DNA of 64,000 nucleotides. Origin: Brevibacillus brevis. GTDB lineage: Bacteria; Bacillota; Bacilli; Brevibacillales; Brevibacillaceae. The notes below the pieces were generated by a model, which saw only the letters and a list, made by a program, of their open reading frames with translations, did no database searches and was not told the origin of the DNA. The stretch lies in contig NZ_CP041767.1 of NCBI RefSeq assembly GCF_022026395.1, positions 3,380,501 to 3,444,500 on the forward strand. Direction: 5' to 3'. The translations under genes and the position numbers were made by a program. Shown in pieces: positions 33,720-58,180 of the stretch (positions within the stretch are counted from its first letter, which is position 1; every line of letters begins with the position of its first letter).

Positions 33720-34997
33720 TCAAGCAGACTTGTCCGTAGCAACAACCTGCTCTTCTTTTTTCTTAAAGTATTGACTCACTTGCTTGTTCAGATGAGCGAT
33801 CAAGGCGATCACGAAAATGAGAGCACCTGAGGCCAACAGGAGATACGGCCAATAAACGGCCTCCAGTAAAATACCGTACAACCAGATCCCAAATGGTACG
33901 GCCACACCGGTAAATGTGCCGACCACACCAAACATGCTGGCACGCAAATGCTCAGGCGTGTTCAATTGAACAAAGGTAAAGATCGGGATGTTCCCCATGG
34001 AGTTGAAGATGGCGGAGACCAATAAAATCCCGACAAACACGCCCGTAATGATCCACGAGGCGTTACTCGTTTCCGGAACAAAAATCGGAAAGATCCACGA
34101 CATCAATAGAATCCCTTGCACTTGAATCAAAAGAAAGATTTTATTCTCAACGTATTTGCTTACCTTTTTCATAGAGACAATAGCCGCTCCGATAATGATC
34201 CCGATAAACCAGGAGGACTGAATAAAGGAGAATTGCTCCATCGATACCTTTTCGACTCGATAGGCAATATGCAGCAGCCCCACATACATGAGCGGAGGGA
34301 AAATAAAGTTGAGCACAAGGAAAATCAGGAACAAGTACTTGATAACAACCTGTTCTCGGATATATTGGAAGACTTCCTTGATTGTTTCTGTATAGCTTTG
34401 TGTTGTCTCCTGTACTACCTCGGCCTTGCGGAAACGGAGGAACATTTGCAAGATACCTGCTCCGATAAAAGAAAGACCATCAATCAGCAAAATCATTTCC
34501 ATCCCCATTAAACGATAGGCAACCGCCCCTACCAAAGGACCCGCTACATTGAGAATGGCGCTGATCGCTTGGTAAATAGAGTTCATACTTCCTACTCTGT
34601 CCTCATCTACCAGCTCTGGAATGGATGCTTGCAAAGCGAGATAAGTAACAGCCTGAATGGTGCTGATCACGAAGGCGTAACCTACAAACAGCCATAGATT
34701 CGTGGGAAACTGGAGGAAAAACAGTAAAAACAAGAGAACGAGCGCACCGCTTAGCAGCTCGGTGACAACCATGATCGTTTTCTTGTTGTGTCTATCAATA
34801 TAGGCGCCTGCAAAAATATTAATCAGCACCCCCGGCAAGTACGAAAAGCCCAAAACAGTTGCAAATGCAGCGGAAGAACCCGTCATATCCGCAATGTACA
34901 GGGCAAGGGCAAATTTGTATACACCGCTACCTAATTCCGTAATGAAACGAGTAAAAGAAAAGAGAAAAATATTTAATCCGTATGATTGGTTGCCCAT
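33720..34997 (-). CDS. MFS exporter next to the lipopeptide synthetases
   Basis: 425 residues, 12 membrane segments; of the MFS_3/EntS type, seen often as exporter in siderophore or peptide clusters. Motifs: GVLINIFAGAYIDRHNKKTIMV (about 55-76), STIQAVTYLALQASIPELVDEDRVGSMNSIYQAI and GPLVGAVAYRLMG. ATG at 34997 behind GGGAGGTTAAG. The 136 bases from the end of the second synthetase gene contain no hairpin terminator, and 81 bases separate it from the adaptor gene, again without one. Most likely exports the product or protects the producer; which of it and the RND pump does so cannot be told. Confidence 0.85.
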   Translation of the reverse strand: MGNQSYGLNIFLFSFTRFITELGSGVYKFALALYIADMTGSSAAFATVLGFSYLPGVLINIFAGAYIDRHNKKTIMVVTELLSGALVLLFLLFFLQFPTNLWLFVGYAFVISTIQAVTYLALQASIPELVDEDRVGSMNSIYQAISAILNVAGPLVGAVAYRLMGMEMILLIDGLSFIGAGILQMFLRFRKAEVVQETTQSYTETIKEVFQYIREQVVIKYLFLIFLVLNFIFPPLMYVGLLHIAYRVEKVSMEQFSFIQSSWFIGIIIGAAIVSMKKVSKYVENKIFLLIQVQGILLMSWIFPIFVPETSNASWIITGVFVGILLVSAIFNSMGNIPIFTFVQLNTPEHLRASMFGVVGTFTGVAVPFGIWLYGILLEAVYWPYLLLASGALIFVIALIAHLNKQVSQYFKKKEEQVVATDKSA

Positions 34998-35133
34998 CTT
35001 AACCTCCCTGAATAGTAATCCCTCTAGGTGATGATTTATTTCGGCAAGATGATCCCGCTACACTTCACGGACAATACCCCCGGAATAGAGCGGAATCCAT
35101 CTGCCGATTTCCAATACGATGCCTAGCGGACTC

Positions 35134-38100
35134 TTAGCGTATGACTAGAGGCATTCCTATCAATTTTTTCGCTTCTTCCTCTAAGAGCACTCGCAGCTTC
35201 CTTTCATCCTCTTGATATGGCAGAGCCATAAAAATAGTCATTTTGCCCATGGATGTATAGGAAGCCTCAAAGAGAATACGCTTCTTTCCCTTGATAAACA
35301 GGTGATCGTATTCACTTGGTTGACTCTTGTTCTGCTCACCCAAAAAGTTGCAAATAATAGGTGTCATCTGCAAGGATTGGATGAGTGATTGGTGGGAAAG
35401 AGGATGGTTTTCCGTTACGTCAGGATTTTGCACGAGATTGGTGAAATGGATGTTCCTCTCCTTTGCGAGATCCAACCGAACTTTCACATACGTTTCCAAC
35501 TCATCGAGACTCCACGACGGATCAATATGAAGTGGAATATGATCGATGCACTCGCCAAGAACATCGAAGAAATGGTTCCCCATAAAGGATCTGCCAAAGT
35601 TCATAAGGAAGATGGGGGCCTTTTGGACTCCATAACTTCTTTCGCAAAATCTGGCTAAAAGAGCAATCGGAATTCGCGTATTTTCTGTCTCCTGCGGGTT
35701 ATCCATATCCAGTTCGCAGGTAACAATCGTGTATCCGTCCAAAGCAGATGAAGATGGAAGCTGGCTTTCGATGGACAAAAGACTATTCTCAAATCCGAGG
35801 AGATCAAACTCCTCCATAAGCTGTTGATCTTCGATTCCGATTGGACCTTTCGTAATTTGCTGGACGAAATCCCAATACGTATTCCGATCATTTTCCGAGA
35901 GGTCTGTGCCATTCTCCAATGCTTCGTAATACAGGTTTATGTCGTTTTGCAGAACCTCGCTGCTAATCAAATCAAAAATGAGATGCGATGCCGGGAATAT
36001 GAACGAGTACTCTTTCTCGCTCTCTTTCAGCAAGATCACTTTGTATGACAAGGAGCCGATCGAATCATGCTGCTGGTAAAAATATTCGCTCAGTAAAAGT
36101 TGGCGCACCGCTTCTTTTCTTTCTTCCGATTCGCCCGATACATCAACAACTGGAAGCTCAATTTCACTAGGGCAAGGATATTCTTTCCAATATGGCTCTG
36201 CTTCCTCAAAAGCTAGCGTGCATCGTAGTAAATGATGCCGCTTCAAAACGTCAAGGAAGGCTTTTTCCAGCGTCTTCGGATCGATCATCCGCTCAAAGCG
36301 AATTACTGTTCCAGAAATGTCCTTTTCCTGTACATGATAGCGCTGTGAAGGTGACAGTGGCTGCCTGATGAAAGCTTGCTGATTCACGATCGCCTCCGAA
36401 TAATGAAGGAGCTTCTGATCGAGGTCGTTGAAGAGGCGCTCCTGCCATGGCATCGTTTCCTTCTCATCGAACGCAGCTTGTTGCAAATGATTCTTCTCTT
36501 TTTCCCATGCTTTTTGCGAGAGATCCAGATATTGAATGGCGTGCGGCTGTATCGCAGGATCGCAAGACCTGCGCAATAAGGACAGGATTTCTTGATGTTT
36601 GTCCCGCGCATTTTCTTCCACGTACAGAACAGCTCGGTGCTTGCTGCCGAACGGCACCTCTACATAGTTGCTTCGTACTTGAAAATGGGCGTAGATCAAG
36701 GTTTCCAGCTCTTTTTTATCTTGCGCTTTTGTGGTACGAATCCGATTTACGGTATCTACATATCCTGCCAGCGCTCTGACTGTGTCGTATTGGAAGATCG
36801 TTTGAATCTTCACTTCGATGCCTTCCTTATGCAGTCGTGCTACCAGTTGGATCGCTTTGATAGAATGCCCGCCCAGATCATAAAAATGGTCATCCACACT
36901 GATTTCCTGGAGGTCCAGCACTTCTTTCCAGATTTCTGCCAGCCTAATCTCTTGCTCTGTAACAGGTGGATTCAGTTGCTTACTTGCCTCCCTGATCATG
37001 ACAGGCTCAGGTAATGCTTTCCGATCTATTTTTCCATTCGGTGTGACAGGCATTCTCTCAAGGACGTGGATATACGTTGGTACCATATAGGCTGGAAGGG
37101 TGGCCAAAAGCTCCTGACGCAAATCTCTGTTCCAATCAGGCTGCTCCCAGACCAGATAAGCGATCAGGCAGGCATCTCCTCCCTGCTCTTTTTTGGCCAA
37201 CACGACCGCTTCCTTCACTCCCGCCTGGGATAGGATCACGTTTTCAACCTCATCAAGCTCGATACGGAAACCGCGTATCTTGACCTGGTTGTCCATTCGC
37301 CCCAAATATTCCAGACTTCCATCCGCAAGCCATTTCACCATATCTCCCGTCTTGTAGAGCCTCGAACCGGCAATAAACGGATCTGCCACGAATTTGTCGT
37401 TTGTCAATTCCTCGCGATTGATGTAGCCATCAGCGACGCTAATACCCGCGATCGCTAACTCACCAGGAATTCCCTGGGGCTGCAAATGACCATGCGCATC
37501 CAGCACGTATACTTTTGTGTTGGCAATGGGCTTTCCGATTGGCACTTGCTGCGGCAGCTCCTCTTGCCCTTCATACGTCCAAGTCGTTGCACAAATGGTT
37601 GTTTCGGTTGGACCGTATGCATTGATGTAGCGGCAATGGGCGCTCCATTTATGGACGAGCTCCCAGTTTGCTGCGGAACCTGCGGTGATTAACGTTTGCA
37701 ATTTCGGGAAATTTTCCGGTTCCAAATACGTCACAAAGGTAGGCGGAAGCGTCGCGACTGTTACTTCATGCCTCAGCAGATACTCACTGAAAGCCTGCGA
37801 ATCGAGTACGACATCCTTTGAGACTACGACAAGTCTCGCCCCCGTCAATACCCCCATCGTAAACTCCCAGACAGAGGCATCAAAGGAGATGCTGGCAAAC
37901 TGCAACACCCTGTCATTTTGGGTGATACCGAGATCGTTGATGAAAAACTGCTGGAGGTTGGCGATTCCAACGTGGTGCAGCCTTACTCCCTTTGGCTTCC
38001 CCGTTGACCCGGAGGTATAAATCACGTAGGCCATGTCACTGGAACGATGAAAGGTCTCTACATCAGCTGTAACGCCGTTGTATACGCTCCTACCATCAAG

Positions 38101-39858
38101 ATTGATCACCATTGCTGCAGGGAGAATACGCTCTGCATACGCTACTGTCGGATCATGGACCAAAACAATGCTGGCCCCGCTATCTTCCATCATATAACTG
38201 ATCCGTTCACTCGGATGGTCAGTGCTAATAGGGAGAAAAGCACCGCCTGCTTTCAAAACGGCCAAGATGGCGAGGCTGTAAGCAGTAGAGCGCTCCACCA
38301 TCACACCAACAATGCTGCCAGGTTTTACCCCTTTCTTACGCAGAACGTGGGCCAGCGCATCGGATTTGTCATCTAATTCCTGATACGTGTAGCTGCCTTC
38401 CTGATCGACCACGGCAATGTGATGCGGCCCCTTTTTGACCTGTTCCTTAAATAGCTGGTCAATGGTTCGCGTTTGGTCAACCAGCATCTCCGTGTCATTC
38501 CATTGTTCCAGAATGAGAGCCTGCTCCTCGTCCGTGACCATTTGCATGTTTGCAATTGGCTGGTCGGGATTGCGGATGACACTCTGAACCAACTGATTCA
38601 GATGCGCTTGCACTTTTTGCAGATAGGCATCACTGTAGGCAAGTGCATTATAGATAAAGTGAATTTCTAATTCCTTACCGGGAATAATGCACAAGTTGAA
38701 GTCATAGCTGGTTTGCTCATATCCTTGGACATCCGTGATTCCGAATAAACCGCCTTTTCCATCTTCGTCGAATGCCTCTTCCGTCAATGGATAGTTTTCA
38801 AAGACCATAAGATGCTGAATCAGGTTTTGCTTTAATGCGGTTTCGGACTGAATATCCGCCAGAGACAAGTATTGGTAGCTACTTGTGGCTGTGAAGAATT
38901 GTTGCACCTGTCCGAGCAACTCCGAAAATGTCTGTTTGCCTTCACTGCGAATCCGCATTGGGATCGTATTGACAAACAACCCAACCATTTCTTCCACACC
39001 AACGAGTTCAGAAGGACGTCCCGAAACAACTGATCCGAAGACAACATCATTGGCATAATTGTATCGATGCAGCAACAATCCCCAGAGGGAATGAAAGACG
39101 ATGCTCAGTGTCACATCATTTGCTCTCGCTATTTGCTCCAAACGGGCAGTCGTTTCCCGATCAATGCGGAACACGATCGATTTTCGTTGGTACCCCTTAC
39201 CGGTTGAAATATATTCAACCGGTAAAGGAGATTGTTGATCAAATCCATCCAGGCTATCGCGCCAGAACGAGAGTCCTTCTTGTTTATTTTGCTTGCCAAG
39301 CCAAGTGATATAGCTACTGAAGGAATAAGGTGGAGCCAGCTCAGCCTTCTTATTTTGAAGATAAGAGCGATAGATATGGAAAAAGTCTTTTGCGACAATC
39401 CCCAAGCACCAGCCATCCATAATAATATGGTGGAAGCTCCACACCATCTTGTATTTTGTTTCACTCAATTTCATAACGGTCATCCGAAACAACAGATCTT
39501 TCTCCAGATCAAATCTCTTGCGCCGATCCCTTACAAGAAATTGCTCTACGAATGCTTCTTGTTCATCCTGATTCAGGTCAGAGATGTCCTCGATCTGAAT
39601 AGCTGCTTCTCTTTGCTTCAACACGATTTGCAGCGGCTTTTTACTTTCTTTATAGTGAAAGACTGTTCGCAGGATATCGAATCTTTCGACGAGGTCGCGA
39701 AAGCTCTGATCAAGGAGATCAAGCCGCAACGACTCCTCCATCGTAATCACCGTTTGTTCGAAGTGAACCTCTGATTCAGGATGAAGGATAAAGTGATACA
39801 GCATGCCTTCTTGCATAGGTGTCAAGCGGTATATATTTTTTATCTGAACACCATTCAA
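35134..39858 (-). CDS. NRPS module C-A(Phe)-PCP with atypical terminal condensation-like domain
   Basis: 1574 residues. TTG start at 39858 (SD GGTGATGAGG). C domain about 5-440 with HHIIMDGW near 142; A domain about 460-950 ([11 protein letters not shown] near 617; NGKIDRKA near 945); PCP serine in DLGGHSIKAI near 997. The pocket residues aligned to gramicidin synthetase GrsA read D-A-W-T-I-A-A-I-C-K, identical to GrsA's Phe code. After the PCP come about 130 residues I cannot assign (VNRIRTTKAQDKKELETLIY...), then a condensation-like domain (about 1165-1574, starting PLSPSQRYHVQEKD) whose HHxxxDG motif is SHLIFDL near 1297: the catalytic second His and the Asp remain, the first His and Gly are lost. 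There is no thioesterase or reductase, so this domain is the likely release or cyclisation domain. The C domain should be of the D-to-L type since the preceding enzyme ends with epimerisation. Confidence 0.92.
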   Translation of the reverse strand: MNGVQIKNIYRLTPMQEGMLYHFILHPESEVHFEQTVITMEESLRLDLLDQSFRDLVERFDILRTVFHYKESKKPLQIVLKQREAAIQIEDISDLNQDEQEAFVEQFLVRDRRKRFDLEKDLLFRMTVMKLSETKYKMVWSFHHIIMDGWCLGIVAKDFFHIYRSYLQNKKAELAPPYSFSSYITWLGKQNKQEGLSFWRDSLDGFDQQSPLPVEYISTGKGYQRKSIVFRIDRETTARLEQIARANDVTLSIVFHSLWGLLLHRYNYANDVVFGSVVSGRPSELVGVEEMVGLFVNTIPMRIRSEGKQTFSELLGQVQQFFTATSSYQYLSLADIQSETALKQNLIQHLMVFENYPLTEEAFDEDGKGGLFGITDVQGYEQTSYDFNLCIIPGKELEIHFIYNALAYSDAYLQKVQAHLNQLVQSVIRNPDQPIANMQMVTDEEQALILEQWNDTEMLVDQTRTIDQLFKEQVKKGPHHIAVVDQEGSYTYQELDDKSDALAHVLRKKGVKPGSIVGVMVERSTAYSLAILAVLKAGGAFLPISTDHPSERISYMMEDSGASIVLVHDPTVAYAERILPAAMVINLDGRSVYNGVTADVETFHRSSDMAYVIYTSGSTGKPKGVRLHHVGIANLQQFFINDLGITQNDRVLQFASISFDASVWEFTMGVLTGARLVVVSKDVVLDSQAFSEYLLRHEVTVATLPPTFVTYLEPENFPKLQTLITAGSAANWELVHKWSAHCRYINAYGPTETTICATTWTYEGQEELPQQVPIGKPIANTKVYVLDAHGHLQPQGIPGELAIAGISVADGYINREELTNDKFVADPFIAGSRLYKTGDMVKWLADGSLEYLGRMDNQVKIRGFRIELDEVENVILSQAGVKEAVVLAKKEQGGDACLIAYLVWEQPDWNRDLRQELLATLPAYMVPTYIHVLERMPVTPNGKIDRKALPEPVMIREASKQLNPPVTEQEIRLAEIWKEVLDLQEISVDDHFYDLGGHSIKAIQLVARLHKEGIEVKIQTIFQYDTVRALAGYVDTVNRIRTTKAQDKKELETLIYAHFQVRSNYVEVPFGSKHRAVLYVEENARDKHQEILSLLRRSCDPAIQPHAIQYLDLSQKAWEKEKNHLQQAAFDEKETMPWQERLFNDLDQKLLHYSEAIVNQQAFIRQPLSPSQRYHVQEKDISGTVIRFERMIDPKTLEKAFLDVLKRHHLLRCTLAFEEAEPYWKEYPCPSEIELPVVDVSGESEERKEAVRQLLLSEYFYQQHDSIGSLSYKVILLKESEKEYSFIFPASHLIFDLISSEVLQNDINLYYEALENGTDLSENDRNTYWDFVQQITKGPIGIEDQQLMEEFDLLGFENSLLSIESQLPSSSALDGYTIVTCELDMDNPQETENTRIPIALLARFCERSYGVQKAPIFLMNFGRSFMGNHFFDVLGECIDHIPLHIDPSWSLDELETYVKVRLDLAKERNIHFTNLVQNPDVTENHPLSHQSLIQSLQMTPIICNFLGEQNKSQPSEYDHLFIKGKKRILFEASYTSMGKMTIFMALPYQEDERKLRVLLEEEAKKLIGMPLVIR

Positions 39859-39874
39859 ACCTCATCACCATCTA

Positions 39875-56100
<16,226 letters not shown>

Positions 56101-56150
56101 AAAAGGCTTTCACCCACTCTTTGTAAAGAGAGGTGAAAGCCTTTTATTTT
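56101..56150. terminator. Strong bidirectional terminator after the phosphatase gene
   Basis: Perfect 14-bp stem AAAAGGCTTTCACC (56101-56114) / GGTGAAAGCCTTTT (56132-56145) with an inner CTCTTT/AAAGAG stem, T-rich on both sides. It isolates the synthetase promoter region from the phosphatase gene. Confidence 0.9.
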
Positions 56151-56157
56151 TAGTCGA

Positions 56158-56838
56158 TCACTCTACCGAGTAAACCTTTCGGCTTGGCAACTCCAAGCAA
56201 TGCAGACGGCCGCCGTATACGGCACCTCCGTCAATGCCGATAATTTTATTTTCTCCGTAATACACATCATGTTTACCGTGCAAATAACTGGTCGGCGTGT
56301 GACCAAAAACAACGGTCTTCTCCCCCTGGTAGCCTTTATGGAACTCTTCACGTATCCACATCAACAGATACGGATCAGTCTCTGCGACAGGAGTCTCGGG
56401 ATGTACACCCCCGTGAACAAAAATATAATCATCGGTTTCATAATAGCAGTCCAAGCCAGCCAAAAATTCCAGATGTTCTTTGACGGAAGAGGTGATTTCC
56501 AAGGCCTCTGGTGCGCCAGACTCCGTATCTGCTGCAGCATGCCCATAGCTCGCCAACGTCTTTTGTGCACCGTTTCGGAACCATCGTTCAATAAAGACTG
56601 GATCTTGCTCGAATGATTTAACCATCATATGATCATGGTTGCCCATCAACACAATTGCCCCTTCTGCATGGAGCTGTTTTACCTTGTCGACGACGCCCTT
56701 CGATTCTGGACCACGGTCTACATAATCACCTAGCAGGATCAATTGATCGTTTTGTGGATCGTACTGAATTTGCTCCATCAACGATTCCAGTTTCTCTAGT
56801 TCCCCATGAATATCGCTGATTGCCAACAATCTTTTCAT
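56158..56838 (-). CDS. Metallophosphoesterase of the ApaH/PrpE serine-threonine phosphatase type
   Basis: 226 residues, PPP-type calcineurin-like phosphoesterase. Metal-binding motifs: SDIHGE (residues 8-13), GDYVDRGP near 39, GNHDHMM near 68, VHGGVHP and FGHTP further on. Family members hydrolyse diadenosine tetraphosphate (ApaH, PrpE) or phosphoproteins. The start is ATG at 56838 with GAAGGGTGT upstream; the longer frame has no ribosome binding site. Single gene between two terminators. Which substrate it acts on cannot be told. Confidence 0.88.
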   Translation of the reverse strand: MKRLLAISDIHGELEKLESLMEQIQYDPQNDQLILLGDYVDRGPESKGVVDKVKQLHAEGAIVLMGNHDHMMVKSFEQDPVFIERWFRNGAQKTLASYGHAAADTESGAPEALEITSSVKEHLEFLAGLDCYYETDDYIFVHGGVHPETPVAETDPYLLMWIREEFHKGYQGEKTVVFGHTPTSYLHGKHDVYYGENKIIGIDGGAVYGGRLHCLELPSRKVYSVE

Positions 56839-56955
56839 CCTACACCCTTCTTTCGCTCGTCTGCAGCTTCTCTCAGATACTGTCATGTCTCCCTATTGTA
56901 CGCCCCATTTCACCTGATTGCCAGCATGTCTACCTCTCAAAAGCTTGCAAACGTG

Positions 56956-56994
56956 AAAAAGCCCAGGCCCAAAATCCTATCAGGCCAAGGCTAT
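56956..56994 (-). terminator. Terminator of the nitroreductase gene
   Basis: On the minus strand AGCC-TTGGCC pairs with GGCC-TGGGCT, with a small mismatch, followed by TTTTTC. Located about 15 bases after the nitroreductase stop. Confidence 0.75.
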
Positions 56995-57009
56995 TCCATT
57001 TCTCTATGC

Positions 57010-57657
57010 TTATTTACTCGGCATCTCATTCCAGAACGTAATCTCTTCTACATCCAGGCGAGTAGTCGGATGACCAGGTTCTGCCGCTTTGCCGACTGCA
57101 ATCAACATGACTGTTTCATATTGATCCGGAATTTGGAAAGCTTCCTTGAATTTCTCGCTGTTATAGCCTCCCATTGGCACCGTGTCATACCCTCTCGCCT
57201 TGGCAATGAGCATCAATTGCATCGAGACGAGACCTCCGTCTACCAAAGCAATTTCCTTGATGCTTGCTCGATCCCGATTCTCATAACGCTTGTTGATGTT
57301 GTCGATGAGTGTAGCCTTTACTTCCTCGGTCATATAGCCTGCTTCAACCGCTTTGTTGTAAATGCTCCCTGCTTGTTTGTAGCCCTCATAATCAGCCAGG
57401 ACTGCAATAACCGCCGCAGCCTCTACCACCTGCTTTTGGTTAAATGCGATGGGGAGCAGCTTCTCTTTCAATGGCTGTTCATCGATAATCAAAAACCGCC
57501 ATGGCTGGAGGTTGGAGCTGGAAGGTGCCAAGGTCGCTTCCTTCAGCATTTCCTTTAGTTCATCCTGCGAGATTTTTGCTGCTGGATCGTAATGACGTAC
57601 GGAACGACGCTCCCGAATGACGTCCATAAAAGCCTTTTGATCGATAACTTTTTCCAT
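57010..57657 (-). CDS. Nitroreductase-family FMN oxidoreductase
   Basis: 215 residues. Family pattern: FMDVIRERRSVRHYDPAAKISQDELKEMLKEATLAPSSSNLQPWRFLII (FMN-binding arginines and SSNLQPW), ending with PTTRLDVEEITFWNEMP. Uses NAD(P)H to reduce nitro compounds or quinones. Resembles YdgI/YodC/HypO-type Bacillus proteins, several of which are induced by quinones, hypochlorite or diamide through HxlR/DUF24-family repressors. ATG at 57657 follows TGGAGGATGG. A perfect 7-1-7 palindrome lies 32 bases upstream and fits that kind of control. No regulator gene is adjacent. Confidence 0.9.
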   Translation of the reverse strand: MEKVIDQKAFMDVIRERRSVRHYDPAAKISQDELKEMLKEATLAPSSSNLQPWRFLIIDEQPLKEKLLPIAFNQKQVVEAAAVIAVLADYEGYKQAGSIYNKAVEAGYMTEEVKATLIDNINKRYENRDRASIKEIALVDGGLVSMQLMLIAKARGYDTVPMGGYNSEKFKEAFQIPDQYETVMLIAVGKAAEPGHPTTRLDVEEITFWNEMPSK

Positions 57658-57688
57658 GATTCCATCCTCCAGTAATAAGTATGCGAAT

Positions 57689-57703
57689 TTAGTAAGTTAC
57701 TAA
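57689..57703. promoter_or_regulatory. Palindromic operator upstream of the nitroreductase
   Basis: TTAGTAA (57689-57695), G, TTACTAA (57697-57703), perfect. Similar in kind to the AGTAA/TTACT palindromes bound by YodB/CatR/HypR-type HxlR-family redox repressors in Bacillus; similarity is from memory, so the regulator is inferred. Confidence 0.55.
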
Positions 57704-57773
57704 CTTTATTACACAACAACTCGTGTTCAAACTGTATCACATATTCCATTTTGCTGGCAATCTTTTTGTATGC

Positions 57774-57838
57774 AAAAAAACGCTTTGGCAAAACGATTCA
57801 CATCCTGTCATGGATGCAAGCGCGTCACCAAAGCGTTT
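57774..57838 (-). terminator. Terminator of the parE-parC-orf operon
   Basis: AAACGCTTTGG (57778-57788) / CCAAAGCGTTT (57828-57838), perfect 11-bp stem with an inner CATCC/GGATG hairpin; A-run 57774-57780 gives a U-tract on the minus strand, right after the stop at 57844. Confidence 0.88.
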
Positions 57839-57843
57839 ATTTG

Positions 57844-58164
57844 TTAAACCGGAGAAAAAGCGGACAGAACGGCTGGCTGTCTCACTGTGTCTCCATTCGG
57901 AAGTTCGACAACGAGATAGCCACTTCCTTCGTCCTCAGCTGCTTCCCATCTCAATGCAAAAGCTTTGCGGCTAAATGCTTCCTCTTCGTCCAGACAAGCA
58001 AGCATCGTCTTTAATGTGTCTAACGTAATCGGCACAGGCACACTTGCTCCTTGCTCTTGTGGAAGAGAGAGAAGTTTCGGCGCATCTTCGAAATATTGCA
58101 CGGTATCGAGGAGCAGAGAAACCTGCTGCCAGCTTAGCGGTGAAACAAAGGCTTCAAACGCCAT
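57844..58164 (-). CDS. Small protein of unknown function downstream of parC
   Basis: 106 residues, not recognised. ATG at 58164 behind AAAAGGAATGA, sixteen bases after the parC stop, with a terminator after it, so it is the third gene of the topoisomerase IV operon. Soluble, acidic, with helical N-terminal half (FVSPLSWQQVSLLLDTVQYFEDAPKLL) and a strand-rich C-terminal half (GYLVVELPNGDTVRQPAVL). No motif. Being co-transcribed does not by itself imply a role in topology. Confidence 0.7.
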   Translation of the reverse strand: MAFEAFVSPLSWQQVSLLLDTVQYFEDAPKLLSLPQEQGASVPVPITLDTLKTMLACLDEEEAFSRKAFALRWEAAEDEGSGYLVVELPNGDTVRQPAVLSAFSPV

Positions 58165-58180
58165 CTATTCATCATTCCTT

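Noticed and set aside
35134..36400. Thioesterase at the end of the second synthetase
   Set aside because: No GxSxG motif in an alpha/beta hydrolase setting; the region aligns with a condensation-like domain instead.
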